Positions 16,669-25,659 of a stretch of DNA of 34,415 bases are shown in pieces. The stretch is from NCBI GenBank assembly GCA_022446985.1, contig JAKVBD010000055.1, positions 1-34,415 on the forward strand. Direction: 5' to 3'. The notes beneath the pieces are model-generated. The model did not search any database and was not told where the DNA came from. It worked only from the letters and a program-made list of their open reading frames with translations. This DNA comes from Lentisphaerales bacterium. Lineage in GTDB: Bacteria; Verrucomicrobiota; Lentisphaeria; Lentisphaerales; Lentisphaeraceae. How positions within the stretch are numbered: position 1 is the stretch's first letter; each line of letters starts with the position of its first letter. The translations under genes and the position numbers were made by a program.

Positions 16669-17999
16669 TTTATTCCTATTCTGGAGATGATAAGAGTCAA
16701 TGCCAAGATAATCGGGGGGATAAAAACTGCAACGGCAACGGTAGCAGAAAGCTTTTCGTTTTCGTTGTAGTGCATGAGATTATAAAGCCTTGGGAAAATA
16801 CCGGGCATGGAACTGGGTGCCAGTAGAGTATTCAAGGTAAGCTCGAACCAGAGGAGGCAGAATACCGGAAATTGACAAATGATAAATGGTAGAGTTTTAA
16901 TTTGCCAGAGAATGGCTTGTTTTTCTTGCTGTGGGAGAAGTTGAGCCGTTTTAAGGGAGCTGTCCTGGAATTTTTGCTGATAGATAAAGTTAAGTAAAAT
17001 CGATAAAGGAAAGGCATAGAGGATATAAGCAATTGTTAAGGGGATGACGGTGTGGTTTAAGCCGCTGATTATAGGCATTTGAAAGAAGTTTAAGACTATA
17101 AGGCCAAGGACAAGTGAACCACATAGGCCAGGAGTGAAGAGAATAAATACGGCAGAACTCTTAAAGGATAGGAAGTATAAGCTAAGAAATGCCGTACAAA
17201 TGGTCGCAATTATGGCAAAAGAAAGACTATTGGTGATTTCACTTAACATCCAGCCGCTGGTAAATACCTCAGAGAAGCCAATCAGACCTGTGTAAGAAAC
17301 GACTAAAAGGGGGAAGGCGATGCATTGGCTTAAAAGAAATATTAAAAGACCGAAGCTCAGAGTGTTATTTGGAGACTTCAGATTTGAGATATTTGTATGT
17401 TGAAGCTTAGTGCAGAATTTTTTTAGGTAAAAGGCAAAGGCGAGGCTAACCAGGGAAATGGTAAGAGGTGTCGCCACCATGGTTAAACTGGCCCACATAG
17501 TTTGAGAGAGTCCCCCAGAATGGGCATTGAATACTTCAATACTCCAATGTTTTGTTCGCATAAGTGAAGCGACCTCGTATTCATGCAGGCAGAGTAGAAA
17601 AGGTAGAATGGCAGACAATAAAAGAGGTGCTTGTCTCTGGATAAGCGGTAGTTTGTTTCCGGGACTCAGTTTATCGCACGCATGAGCTGAGTTATCTCTT
17701 GAGTAGTTTAATAGAAACAGACAAATCACAGTGTAAGGCATATAACGGGCGGCGGTAATTAGGCCATAGATCAGTTCATTCAGATAAGGACTTGTTTGAA
17801 AGTTTATTTTAAATGATGAATAGGTGTAGGCCGGTAGAAGAGGAGGGGTGATTAGTGGAAGAAGGCTTAGAAATATGAATACCTTTCTTCTTTTACCATG
17901 AGAGCCTGAGTAACTTTGATATACCTGTCTGGAAATCAGGACAATCATTGCTGAGATAATCAGGCTTCTAAAGACTGAAAGAAGAAAGATCGAGGTCAT
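16641..17999 (-). CDS. Iron/metal-type ABC transporter permease (FbpB-like)
   Basis: 452 residues with about 10-12 hydrophobic segments, in the two-halves layout of FbpB/ThiP-type permeases. The cytoplasmic EAA-like loops are degenerate: LLPQQEKQAILWQIKTLPF in the second half is the best match and lacks the usual EAA start. It is somewhat shorter than typical FbpB (about 500-550). I place the start at the ATG at 17999, which overlaps the binding-protein TGA (ATGA) and begins just before the first helix (TSIFLLSVFRSLIISAMIV). A TTG nine codons upstream (18026) is the alternative. It is followed by the ATPase-NHL gene with a 28-nt overlap. Confidence 0.82.
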   Translation of the reverse strand: MTSIFLLSVFRSLIISAMIVLISRQVYQSYSGSHGKRRKVFIFLSLLPLITPPLLPAYTYSSFKINFQTSPYLNELIYGLITAARYMPYTVICLFLLNYSRDNSAHACDKLSPGNKLPLIQRQAPLLLSAILPFLLCLHEYEVASLMRTKHWSIEVFNAHSGGLSQTMWASLTMVATPLTISLVSLAFAFYLKKFCTKLQHTNISNLKSPNNTLSFGLLIFLLSQCIAFPLLVVSYTGLIGFSEVFTSGWMLSEITNSLSFAIIATICTAFLSLYFLSFKSSAVFILFTPGLCGSLVLGLIVLNFFQMPIISGLNHTVIPLTIAYILYAFPLSILLNFIYQQKFQDSSLKTAQLLPQQEKQAILWQIKTLPFIICQFPVFCLLWFELTLNTLLAPSSMPGIFPRLYNLMHYNENEKLSATVAVAVFIPPIILALTLIISRIGIKWTNKFSGN

Positions 18000-19030
18000 T
18001 TCAACTGGTGTTCTTCTTTGATCCAATTCAGTAATGATGTACGCTCAGAAAATGTTTGCTTTAAGTCGGCGCCCTGGTCAAGGTATTTTTGTAATTCAGC
18101 AACTTCCTGAGGCAGCTTTTCATCGACAGGTCCTACGGGGATCTGTCTTGAGCTTGAACGGGCCATGGCAAGTTCAATTTTTGCTGAGGTAAGGTAATTA
18201 ACGAAAATTCTTGCAGCATGAATTTTGTCAGAGTGTTTGAGTATACCTACGGTGTTAGGGATGATAATTGTCTTGCCATCCGGCAGGCGGGCAGGCAGCA
18301 TAGTGACTGGAGCCTGGTTGTCTACAGCCCCAAAGTAATCATCGGTATCTGTCCAGGCATATTGGCAATTGCCATTTGCGACCAGATTTCTTGAGGGGCC
18401 ATTACCAGCAACAATTTGTAGTCCTTTTTGGCGCCAGGATTTATAGATTTCACGAAGTTTGTCTTCGCCAAGGTATTTTTGCAGGATGGCAAAATGGGTG
18501 AGTGTCGTTCCGTAGAGTGGTAAAGCAATTGCCATTTTACTTAGCTCACTTTCTGAGAAATTAGCTTTTGCTGTTTCTGGTTTTTGAACTTGTTCAGTAT
18601 TAAAGATGATCACCCTCATACGGGCACCAAAACCACACCAAAAGCCATTTTCTTCTTTGAATTTATCTGGAATTCTATCCCAGTTTTTGTTCTTATAAGC
18701 TTTGAGGAGATTGTGCTCCTGAAGAACCGGCATGCTGAACATCTCATTGCTCCAGTAAACATCGCAATCAGAGTTTTCTCCTTCTCGAAGAATTTTCTCA
18801 GTCAGGCCTAAAGATTTGCTGGCTTCGGTGTCGTAGCGAGGAGTGACTTTTATCCCTGTTTCGAGAGTGAATTTCTTAAAGATTTCATCTGAGAAAATAG
18901 AGTCGTGTGAGCAGTAGACGATCAAAGACTGGTCTACTGAGGCCCGGGTAGTAATGAGAGTGAAAATAACAATCAGTAATATGGGAAGAAGAATAAAAGG
19001 GAGTTTATTCTTGCCGGCTTTATTCTTCAA
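17996..19030 (-). CDS. Extracytoplasmic solute-binding protein of an iron/metal-type ABC importer
   Basis: 344 residues. The N-terminal hydrophobic helix (about 10-30) is a signal or anchor. The mature part matches the FbpA/FutA-like binding-protein fold: LIVYCSHDSIFSDEIFKKF, CDVYWSNE, WCGFGARMRVIIFNTE, GTTLTHFAILQKYLG, IIIPNTVGILKHSD and SRQIPVGP. The TDTDD segment (near residue 226) stands where ferric-binding proteins carry a YY pair, so Fe(III) is not assured; another metal or small anion is possible. It starts at TTG with GGAGG 5 nt upstream, inside the end of the preceding gene. It is the second gene of the run. Confidence 0.85.
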   Translation of the reverse strand: MKNKAGKNKLPFILLPILLIVIFTLITTRASVDQSLIVYCSHDSIFSDEIFKKFTLETGIKVTPRYDTEASKSLGLTEKILREGENSDCDVYWSNEMFSMPVLQEHNLLKAYKNKNWDRIPDKFKEENGFWCGFGARMRVIIFNTEQVQKPETAKANFSESELSKMAIALPLYGTTLTHFAILQKYLGEDKLREIYKSWRQKGLQIVAGNGPSRNLVANGNCQYAWTDTDDYFGAVDNQAPVTMLPARLPDGKTIIIPNTVGILKHSDKIHAARIFVNYLTSAKIELAMARSSSRQIPVGPVDEKLPQEVAELQKYLDQGADLKQTFSERTSLLNWIKEEHQLK

Positions 19031-20771
19031 TGTTGCCTCCGGAGTCTGAAGAAAAGTACTTCTTTATAACCTCGTGATAACCTGGTGGGATTTTCTCTTT
19101 GGCGATGGCTTCATCCACACCGGCTTTGACTTGTTTCAGAGCCTCTTTATACTCAACGGTTACCTGGCCTGATTCACTGACTCCTTTGGTCTTCCACTGC
19201 ATGAGTATGCGTCCGGCTTGATTCTTAGATTTTGATTGTTCGCGCTTTTGGGCAGTTTCAGTATTTTCATTTTCGCCAGGGTAACCGCCGCCGCTACCGG
19301 GACGACCAGAACCTCTACCTTGACCACGGCCGCCAGCAGATTGGCTGGAGCTGTTACACTGTCCGGTACCATTACAGTCAGAACAATTACCATTGCCCTG
19401 ACATTCTGAGCATTCATTGCCATCTTTATCTTTACCTGTGCCATTACAGGCCTGACATTGGCCAGAAGCCTGACAGGTCTCACAGTCTTCCATTTCACTC
19501 TGTTGCTGATCGAAGTATTCCTGATAGTCTTCAAAGCTTTCATATTCGGGAGTTTCCCCTTGGCCGGACTTTTGGCCGCTTTGTTGGTTTTGTGAATACT
19601 GTTCAGCATTTTGAGCTGTTTGCATGAGCTCTTGCAGGTCATCCATTTCATCCATAAGCTTTTGCAGACGGTTCAACTCACGCTGAGAGAGCTCCATAGA
19701 TTGAGCGGCATCCATGAGGGCTTCTTTACTTTCGTCGTCCATGCCATCCATTTGGCGCATAGCCCGGTCGATTGCTGCTTTGACTGAGTCAGCTCCCATA
19801 TTTTCAGAAAGGGAATCTTTAAGATCATCCATTTGCTGTTTAAGATCGGCAATCTTTTTTTGGCGTTCACCTATATCGTCCAGATTGCTGGCTTCACGAA
19901 GTTCATTTGCTAATTTTTTCAACTTTGACTGAGCCGGCATGGTATCGCCACTTTTTAGATCCTGGCCAATTTTTTTCATTTCGTCACTCATGGCACCAAA
20001 GCGTTGAGATTTCATCTGCTGGCTTTTTTTCTCGCTTTGCAGATCGCGATTCTTGTCACTCCAGGCTTTGGCGATTTTGCGTCGCTCGTCGCGTAGTTTC
20101 TTAACATTTTCAGGAGGCGGCATCTTTTTCATATCTTTGAAAATCTGCGTTAACTCAGCTTTTATGTCTTCTGAGTTTTTAGGTAGAGCTTCTTGCTTTT
20201 TAAGAACAGCCAGGCGATTTTCAGTCTGCTTTTTTTCTTCTTGCATGACTTTTCTCTTTTGCTCTATTTTGGCACGTTGTTCTTCTTTGCCAAATGGATC
20301 AAGCTGTGGCAGGTAAAGGCTGAATAGGAAATATAAGATTGAAAGTGTAATGAATGCAGTGAGCGGCTTTTGCCAGTTTATTTCAGTTATCTGAGCTGCT
20401 GCCATTTTTTCTGCTTTCGCATCTGCTTGCCCATAAAGAAGTGATTTAAAATCACCGGCAGCAGTTTTTAGAGTCGAACAAGTTAAAAATAAATCATCAG
20501 ACTTTGCATATGAGTCGACCTTTCTGGCAGCGTCAGTGGTTTTAACTTTTGATGGAATAAAAAAGGCAACCAGAAATGAAAGAGAAACAGGCACTAAAAG
20601 AAATTGCAGCTGAAATAAGTCAGGAATAAGACCAGTCATGCGGGCAATGAGTATGGTGATCAAGGTAAGAGCCCCAAAGATGATCAAGGATGAGCCCAGT
20701 TTACTAAGAAAAATGTTAGTGCGCAGCCTACTTTGTACAGAGTTGATAAGTTGATCTGTTGAGCCTTCCAT
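19020..20771 (-). CDS. Three-TM coiled-coil protein with DnaJ-like cysteine-rich zinc motif
   Basis: 583 residues, not a known enzyme. Three hydrophobic segments lie at about 22-45, 55-72 and 137-152. A long charged helical/coiled-coil stretch runs from 162 to 390 and a Gln-rich linker from 391 to 425. A DnaJ-type cluster then has CxxC pairs at Cys430/433, 439/442, 454/457 and 463/466, plus Cys472, with CNGTG spacing. A Gly-rich hinge follows, then a C-terminal piece with IPPGYHEVIKKYF. The N-terminal DDLFLTCSTL region and the C-terminal PPGY..VIKKYF recall DUF4175/BatA-cluster membrane proteins of PVC bacteria (weak, by eye). It heads the transporter run and overlaps the binding-protein gene by 11 nt. 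A scaffold or metal-handling role is only a guess. Confidence 0.7.
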   Translation of the reverse strand: MEGSTDQLINSVQSRLRTNIFLSKLGSSLIIFGALTLITILIARMTGLIPDLFQLQFLLVPVSLSFLVAFFIPSKVKTTDAARKVDSYAKSDDLFLTCSTLKTAAGDFKSLLYGQADAKAEKMAAAQITEINWQKPLTAFITLSILYFLFSLYLPQLDPFGKEEQRAKIEQKRKVMQEEKKQTENRLAVLKKQEALPKNSEDIKAELTQIFKDMKKMPPPENVKKLRDERRKIAKAWSDKNRDLQSEKKSQQMKSQRFGAMSDEMKKIGQDLKSGDTMPAQSKLKKLANELREASNLDDIGERQKKIADLKQQMDDLKDSLSENMGADSVKAAIDRAMRQMDGMDDESKEALMDAAQSMELSQRELNRLQKLMDEMDDLQELMQTAQNAEQYSQNQQSGQKSGQGETPEYESFEDYQEYFDQQQSEMEDCETCQASGQCQACNGTGKDKDGNECSECQGNGNCSDCNGTGQCNSSSQSAGGRGQGRGSGRPGSGGGYPGENENTETAQKREQSKSKNQAGRILMQWKTKGVSESGQVTVEYKEALKQVKAGVDEAIAKEKIPPGYHEVIKKYFSSDSGGNIEE

Positions 20772-20865
20772 TTTTCCCTTTATAAATTAGCTTATCTAAA
20801 ATAATACTACGTATTTAGAGAATTAACATCTCTGTAACAACGCTATAGATTTACAGATTGAAGGT

Positions 20866-21477
20866 TTAACCTTTAATGGTAAAAATGCAGATCTCTGAAA
20901 AGAGGTTTGGAAGAGAGTTTGTCAAAAAGTCAGCACTTCTGGATATTCTCTTAGTTGAGGACACCTGAAAGTTTTCAATTTGGCACATCTTGTGAAAGTC
21001 ACGCTCTGTACCTAAGTGGATGTTAGGCGTGTCGTACCATTCGTAAGGGAGACATTTGTTCATAGGCATAATACCACCAAAAAATATTTGGAATCTGGTG
21101 CGGTAGTAACCAAGATTGAAAACACTGACAATCGAAAATTTACCGACTCTCACCATTTCGTGCAGAAGTTTATGAGGTTTGCGGATTTGTTGGAATGTCA
21201 GGCCTAGAATGACATAGTCAAAAGATTTGTCTTGAAAGCAAACGAGACCTTCATCAAGGTTTGTTTGAATAACAGGAATCCCTTTGGCGATACACTTCAT
21301 GACCTGGGTTTGATCACGGTCTATGCCTTGTACCTTACAATTCTTTTTGTCGCGTAAGAGTTGCAATAGTGAACCATCACCACAACCGAGGTCGAGGACT
21401 CGCGAACCTTCCGGGATGGAGCCATAGAGGGCCTGTATATCCGGCTTTATTTCAACCATGCGGTTTAATTCGTTCAT
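20866..21477 (-). CDS. metW: Methionine biosynthesis protein MetW
   Basis: 203 residues. The SAM-dependent methyltransferase-like motif is RVLDLGCGDGSLLQLL, followed by the MetW-type QGIDRD and DYVILGLTFQQIRKPHKLLHEM. MetW works with MetX in homoserine acylation for methionine synthesis. I take the ATG at 21477, which overlaps the metX TGA (ATGA) with GGAG 8 nt upstream; a start eight codons earlier is possible but has no comparable site. Coupled metX-metW is a widely conserved pair. High confidence. Confidence 0.93.
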   Translation of the reverse strand: MNELNRMVEIKPDIQALYGSIPEGSRVLDLGCGDGSLLQLLRDKKNCKVQGIDRDQTQVMKCIAKGIPVIQTNLDEGLVCFQDKSFDYVILGLTFQQIRKPHKLLHEMVRVGKFSIVSVFNLGYYRTRFQIFFGGIMPMNKCLPYEWYDTPNIHLGTERDFHKMCQIENFQVSSTKRISRSADFLTNSLPNLFSEICIFTIKG

Positions 21478-22604
21478 TTGTAAGTCTCCATTTGCGTACA
21501 AAGGAAATTGCGAACGATATCGCCAAGAGTATCGTCTTCCAGAAGAAAGGCGTCGTGACCATAATCTGATTCAATTTCACAGTATGTGACTTCGCGGCGG
21601 CACTTCATAAGAGCTTTTACGATTTCCATGGACTGGTAGGGGGGGAATAACCAGTCACTACTGAATGAGACGATAAGGAAGGCAGCCTTGGCTTTTTCCA
21701 AAACGTTTTCAAGTTTACCTTCAGGATCTTCCATTGAGAGATTGAAGTAGTCCATGGCCCGGGTGATGTATAAATAAGCATTGGCATCAAATCTATTGAC
21801 AAACTGATTGCCCTGATAACGCAGGTAACTTTCAATTTGGAAGTTGTGTGAAAACTCGAAGTTATACTCGTCCATTTCCTGAAGACGGCGACCGAATTTT
21901 TCACGCATTCCGGATTCACTCAGATAGGTGATGTGAGCCAACATCCTTGAAATGGAAAGTCCACGTTCTGGCAGCTCTTCTTTGGTATACTCACCATTTT
22001 TAAAGTTTTCATCTGCCATGATCGCTTCACGACCAACCCAGTCAAAAGCAATTGATTGAGGCGAAAGCATGGGGGTCGTGGCAATTGGCATAACGCAGTG
22101 CACGGCATCTGGGTAACTAACAGCCCATTGCAGAGCTTGCATGCCACCAAGAGAACCGCCGGCAACAGATAGCCACTTGGTGATTTCAAGGTGCTGCATT
22201 AGTCTATATTGAGTATCGACCATATCCGCTACAGTGATCATCGGAAAATCCATGTTGTACGGTTTTCCAGTGTCCGGGTTTATGGATGTTGGACCGGTCG
22301 TTCCATAGCAACTGCCAAGGATATTACTGCAGACGATGAAAAAGCGATCGGTATCAAAAGGTTTTCCGGGGCCGATCATACTGTCCCACCAGCCAGGTTT
22401 ACGTTCGTCTTCATGGTGACGCCCTGCAGCATGAGCACTGCCGGTTAAGGCATGGCAGATGAGTATGGCATTTGATTTATCTTTATTTAAAGAACCATAT
22501 ATTTCGAATTCGACAGAGACATCGCGTAGGACGCTGCCGCAACGCAGCTTAAGTCCATCACTTTCTTGTTGACCAAAAGTGAAGCTCCGTGGTTTTACGA
22601 TCAA
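21474..22604 (-). CDS. metX: Homoserine O-acetyltransferase MetX
   Basis: 376 residues, alpha/beta hydrolase fold. It transfers an acyl group from acyl-CoA to homoserine O, the entry to methionine synthesis. The nucleophile Ser151 lies in GGSLGG. The catalytic Asp and His are in SFSSDWLFPPYQS and SDYGHDAFLLE. LICHALTGSAHAAG and CSNILGSCYGTTGP are family signatures. Start TTG at 22604 with GGAGA about 8 nt upstream. The 108-nt gap to the transposase remnant holds no recognisable SAM riboswitch. Acetyl versus succinyl donor cannot be decided from sequence alone. Confidence 0.95.
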   Translation of the reverse strand: MIVKPRSFTFGQQESDGLKLRCGSVLRDVSVEFEIYGSLNKDKSNAILICHALTGSAHAAGRHHEDERKPGWWDSMIGPGKPFDTDRFFIVCSNILGSCYGTTGPTSINPDTGKPYNMDFPMITVADMVDTQYRLMQHLEITKWLSVAGGSLGGMQALQWAVSYPDAVHCVMPIATTPMLSPQSIAFDWVGREAIMADENFKNGEYTKEELPERGLSISRMLAHITYLSESGMREKFGRRLQEMDEYNFEFSHNFQIESYLRYQGNQFVNRFDANAYLYITRAMDYFNLSMEDPEGKLENVLEKAKAAFLIVSFSSDWLFPPYQSMEIVKALMKCRREVTYCEIESDYGHDAFLLEDDTLGDIVRNFLCTQMETYK

Positions 22605-22712
22605 TGTTTGTTCTCCAGCTGAAATCTATAGTGATTAAAGTGCCAAATTTAGGCTGCTGAAAGAAGAGTACAAGTTAATTTTTATTTAAAAGGTAAAGTC
22701 GGTAGTAGAGAG

Positions 22713-23602
22713 TTAAAACTTATGGTTGAGACCGATTGTCAAACTTCTGGGGATTTCGCTTTGAAGGCCGTTATTAATCAAGTCTTCAGAGTGTTTCTCG
22801 TCAACAAGGTTTTTGAGCTTCAGACCCTTATCAGCTATTAAGACTGCTCTTGTCAGGTAAAGACAAACCTGAGTAAGGTTTTCCTGTCGGCGTTTTTCTT
22901 TAACCTGTTATTTTTGTGAGTTAGAATTACGCATTTTACAAAGCGTATTATAACAGCGACGAACTTTATCCCAAAGGCTTTCATGTTCTCGCCAAGCTCT
23001 GAGCTTATGATCTTTTGCCAAAAGAGCGCAGATATTTATAATTTTGCGGAGACAATCAAGCAAGAGATTAAAATCTGTTGGGAAATGAACATTGGTAAGG
23101 AAGACAAATGAATCACAGCGGGTAACCAGGTCGTTTGTAGATGGGAAAAGATGCTCATGACTAAAATCGACAATACTTTTATTGAGTTCAGGAAGGACAT
23201 TGGGAGTCAGCAAACTAACATTGTCGTGAATTGCTTGACGGCCTGTAGCCATTTCGGCATCATAAAACAGGTCGACTCCAGCAATTTCCCGAACTTTACG
23301 ATGGTTATCATAAAAGCTCTTCAATCGATCAAAATCCCAGTTGCGACCAAGTCGCAGCATGCCAGGAATAAAGACTCCCCAAAGATCCATTCCCAGGTGA
23401 CTTTTGTCCTTGGATTTATCTTCGAAAAGGCTATTCAAAAAAATCTCGATACGAGACAGAAGTGCTTTGTTTCGGTAAATCTCCTGCAAGCCACGAAGAA
23501 TCCTGGTGACCTCGTCACGGCAATTAGGATCAAGCCATACATCTTCGACAGGGGGTTACTCTAAGAGCAGGATTCGGCTTGAGGACTGGAGAATTTGCGC
23601 AT
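22713..23602 (-). pseudogene. Degraded transposase (ISNCY-type)
   Basis: The 193-residue open part (22908-23489) reads like the N-terminal half of ISNCY-family transposases: MDLWGVFIPGMLRLGRNWDF, HDNVSLLTPNVLPELNK, RCDSFVFLTNVHFPTDFNLL. The frame continues upstream without an ATG (LDPNCRDEVTRILRGLQ) to a stop at 23556. An ATG at 23602 (MRKFSSPQ) fits family N-termini but is in another frame, which implies a frameshift. Downstream, an in-frame TAA at 22908 interrupts the sequence; the same frame resumes (QVKEKRRQENL...) to 22713. The catalytic C-terminal half is absent. No terminal inverted repeats were found. It is a dead copy upstream of metX. Confidence 0.82.
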
Positions 23603-23837
23603 AGTGTACCTAGTCCTGAAATCCTTAGATGTTTCTCTCATCTTGTTGATATATAATGTTTTGTGATGACTTTAAGATAGATGGCAGGAGGGCGTTTTCA
23701 GGCACTCATAAAGATTATTCGACGATAGATTCAAAATTTAAAAATGAGTGAGAGTTGTTGGCAATCAAGATATTATAAAAACCCAGTCAGACACTAACAG
23801 ACATTATCTCAATTTATGACGCCAAATACAAGTACAC

Positions 23838-23867
23838 AAAAAAGCCCCGGTTTTTGCCGGGGCTTTA
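23838..23867 (-). terminator. Rho-independent terminator after the Gfo/Idh/MocA gene
   Basis: Minus-strand stem AAGCCCCGG/CCGGGGCTT with a short A-rich loop, then six T. It is placed 21 nt after the oxidoreductase stop. The stretch 23603-23837 beyond it contains no gene I can see. Confidence 0.88.
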
Positions 23868-23887
23868 AATAGAAGGTAACTTAGAAA

Positions 23888-25264
23888 TTAAGCTTTGAAG
23901 CCGAATCCTTTACGGGCATTAAATGATAACCACTCATTAGCTTCAGAGTGATTAGTGAATTTCTCTTTGTTGTTATCCCAGTGAAGTTCAATACCAGGGA
24001 ATCTTAGTGCGATACAACCAAGAAGGATGGCCTGAGTAAATGGCACAGAGTAGTCGAAGCTACTTCCAGGAGCATTCGATTTACCATCTTTACAAGCTTG
24101 GATCCACTCTCCGTAGTGGTCGTGGCGTTTGAATTTCTTAGCTTCTTCACGCCAATGTCTTTCGGCGTCTTTTACTGCTGGACTGTATTCATCTTTAGCA
24201 ATAGCGATTGGACGTGGGCGACCAGCGTGAGAAGCACCCATACAAGTCATTTTAGAGCCAACTACCATACAGCCATTTCCGCCAGGAGTAAGGTTAGGGT
24301 TAGCGCCTTTGGGCATAGGAGGAAGCTTTTTACCGTCGTACCAGGTAAGAGTAATCGGTTTACCAGTTACAGGAGACTTATCGAATGTATAATCGATAAT
24401 TGACCAGTCAGGGTAAGCTACTCCTGCTGGTGCTGAAGCTCTCGCTGTGATTTTACTTGGCATTCCCAGCTCGAAAATCCAGAATGCCGGATCCATATTG
24501 TGGCAGGCCATGTCACCCATCGCTCCGGCACCAAAGTCCCACCAACCACGCCATTTAAATGGCGTGTAATCAGGAGAGTAAGGTCTCATTGCAACAGGAC
24601 CAACCCATTGATCCCAATTCAGTCCTAGAGGGACATTTCCTGCAGGTGGCTCTTTTGTCATACCTTGTGGCCAGACAGGACGGTTAGACCAGGTGTGGAT
24701 GTGTTCAATATCGCCGAAGATGCCGCCTTCTTGCATCTTTTTCCAAAGTTTGAGTCCGTCGCCAGAGTGTCCCTGGTTACCCATCTGAGTCACAACACCG
24801 TGTTCATTGGCAGCGTCTAAAAGTTGTTTACACTCATCATAGGTACGTGCTAGTGGTTTTTGTACGTAAACATGTTTGCCGCGTTGGATGGCTTCCATAG
24901 CGATGCAAGCATGTGTGTGATCTGGAGTAGAGATCACTACACCATCAATATCTTTGTGGTGCTTATCGAGCATGACGCGGTAGTCATCATACATAGGGAT
25001 GTCTGCAAAGTCTTGAAGTGCTTTTCCGGCGCGTGCTTTATCGACATCGCACATAGCAACGAGTTTAGCGCCTGCTTTGAGAGTATTCTGCATGTCACTC
25101 CAGCCTTTACCTCCACAGCCAACCTGAGCAAAGCGGAACTCTTCGCTTGGATTTTTAGCTGGATATGCAGCTTTAGTAGCACATGAAGGTAAGACAGAAA
25201 GCGAAGCTGCACCAGCAGCTGCTTTGAGAACATTACGACGATTTGTTTCGAATGTTTTTGACAT
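23888..25264 (-). CDS. Gfo/Idh/MocA-family oxidoreductase with Tat signal
   Basis: 458 residues. The N-terminus is a twin-arginine signal (R9-R10 in NRRNVLKAAAGAA) with a lipobox-like LPSC (Cys28). The Rossmann fold starts at VGCGGKG (48-54), and the conserved catalytic Lys136 lies in YVQKPLA (the EKP site). WWDFGAGAMGDMACHNMD is the family's C-terminal active-site loop. Such periplasmic NAD(P)-dependent sugar oxidoreductases are multiplied in Planctomycetes and Lentisphaerae and usually act on unusual sugars; the substrate here is unknown. It is monocistronic, with its own terminator. Confidence 0.9.
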   Translation of the reverse strand: MSKTFETNRRNVLKAAAGAASLSVLPSCATKAAYPAKNPSEEFRFAQVGCGGKGWSDMQNTLKAGAKLVAMCDVDKARAGKALQDFADIPMYDDYRVMLDKHHKDIDGVVISTPDHTHACIAMEAIQRGKHVYVQKPLARTYDECKQLLDAANEHGVVTQMGNQGHSGDGLKLWKKMQEGGIFGDIEHIHTWSNRPVWPQGMTKEPPAGNVPLGLNWDQWVGPVAMRPYSPDYTPFKWRGWWDFGAGAMGDMACHNMDPAFWIFELGMPSKITARASAPAGVAYPDWSIIDYTFDKSPVTGKPITLTWYDGKKLPPMPKGANPNLTPGGNGCMVVGSKMTCMGASHAGRPRPIAIAKDEYSPAVKDAERHWREEAKKFKRHDHYGEWIQACKDGKSNAPGSSFDYSVPFTQAILLGCIALRFPGIELHWDNNKEKFTNHSEANEWLSFNARKGFGFKA

Positions 25265-25659
25265 AGAAGTCTCCTCTTAATATTAAAATCTTCGATCGGT
25301 GTGAAGAGGGCTTTTAAGTTCAGTTAAAAACTGAAAATCTTCATTCACAATGATCCACACACACCTTATTGTATGAAAAATTCTGGATTCATCGGACACT
25401 TTGGAAATATTTTCTAATTTTTTGCAGATTTAAAGATCAGACCGCAGGTGTATTTAGGGTGAACTTAAAATAGACTTTCATAAAAAATCACAAAATTTGA
25501 AGTTTAATTAATAGAAAATTTATGTTGGGGTAATTTACTAAGTATTTCAATAATTGAAGATGTGTGTTATTTTCATGTTAAATATTTTTGAAACTATTGA
25601 AATATTGGTGTGATGAATACATTGTAGATCGTGTAGAAATGAAAAAAGAAGGGAATTCT
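25265..25659. other. 395-nt divergent intergenic region
   Basis: AT-rich region between the MocA-type gene and transaldolase. No gene, RNA or strong terminator is seen. Promoters for both genes must lie here, but no convincing -35/-10 pair could be fixed. Confidence 0.5.

Noticed and set aside
19160..19651. A 163-codon open frame on the minus strand
   Set aside because: A shifted frame of the cysteine-rich gene produced by repetitive Gln/Gly/Cys codons.
22605..22712. Possible SAM riboswitch upstream of metX
   Set aside because: No conserved SAM-I, SAM-II or SAM-IV core and no terminator/anti-terminator pair could be drawn.
25588..25659. Upstream extension of transaldolase
   Set aside because: The extra 24 codons lack a ribosome site and do not match family N-termini; ATG 25660 has AAGAAGGG.
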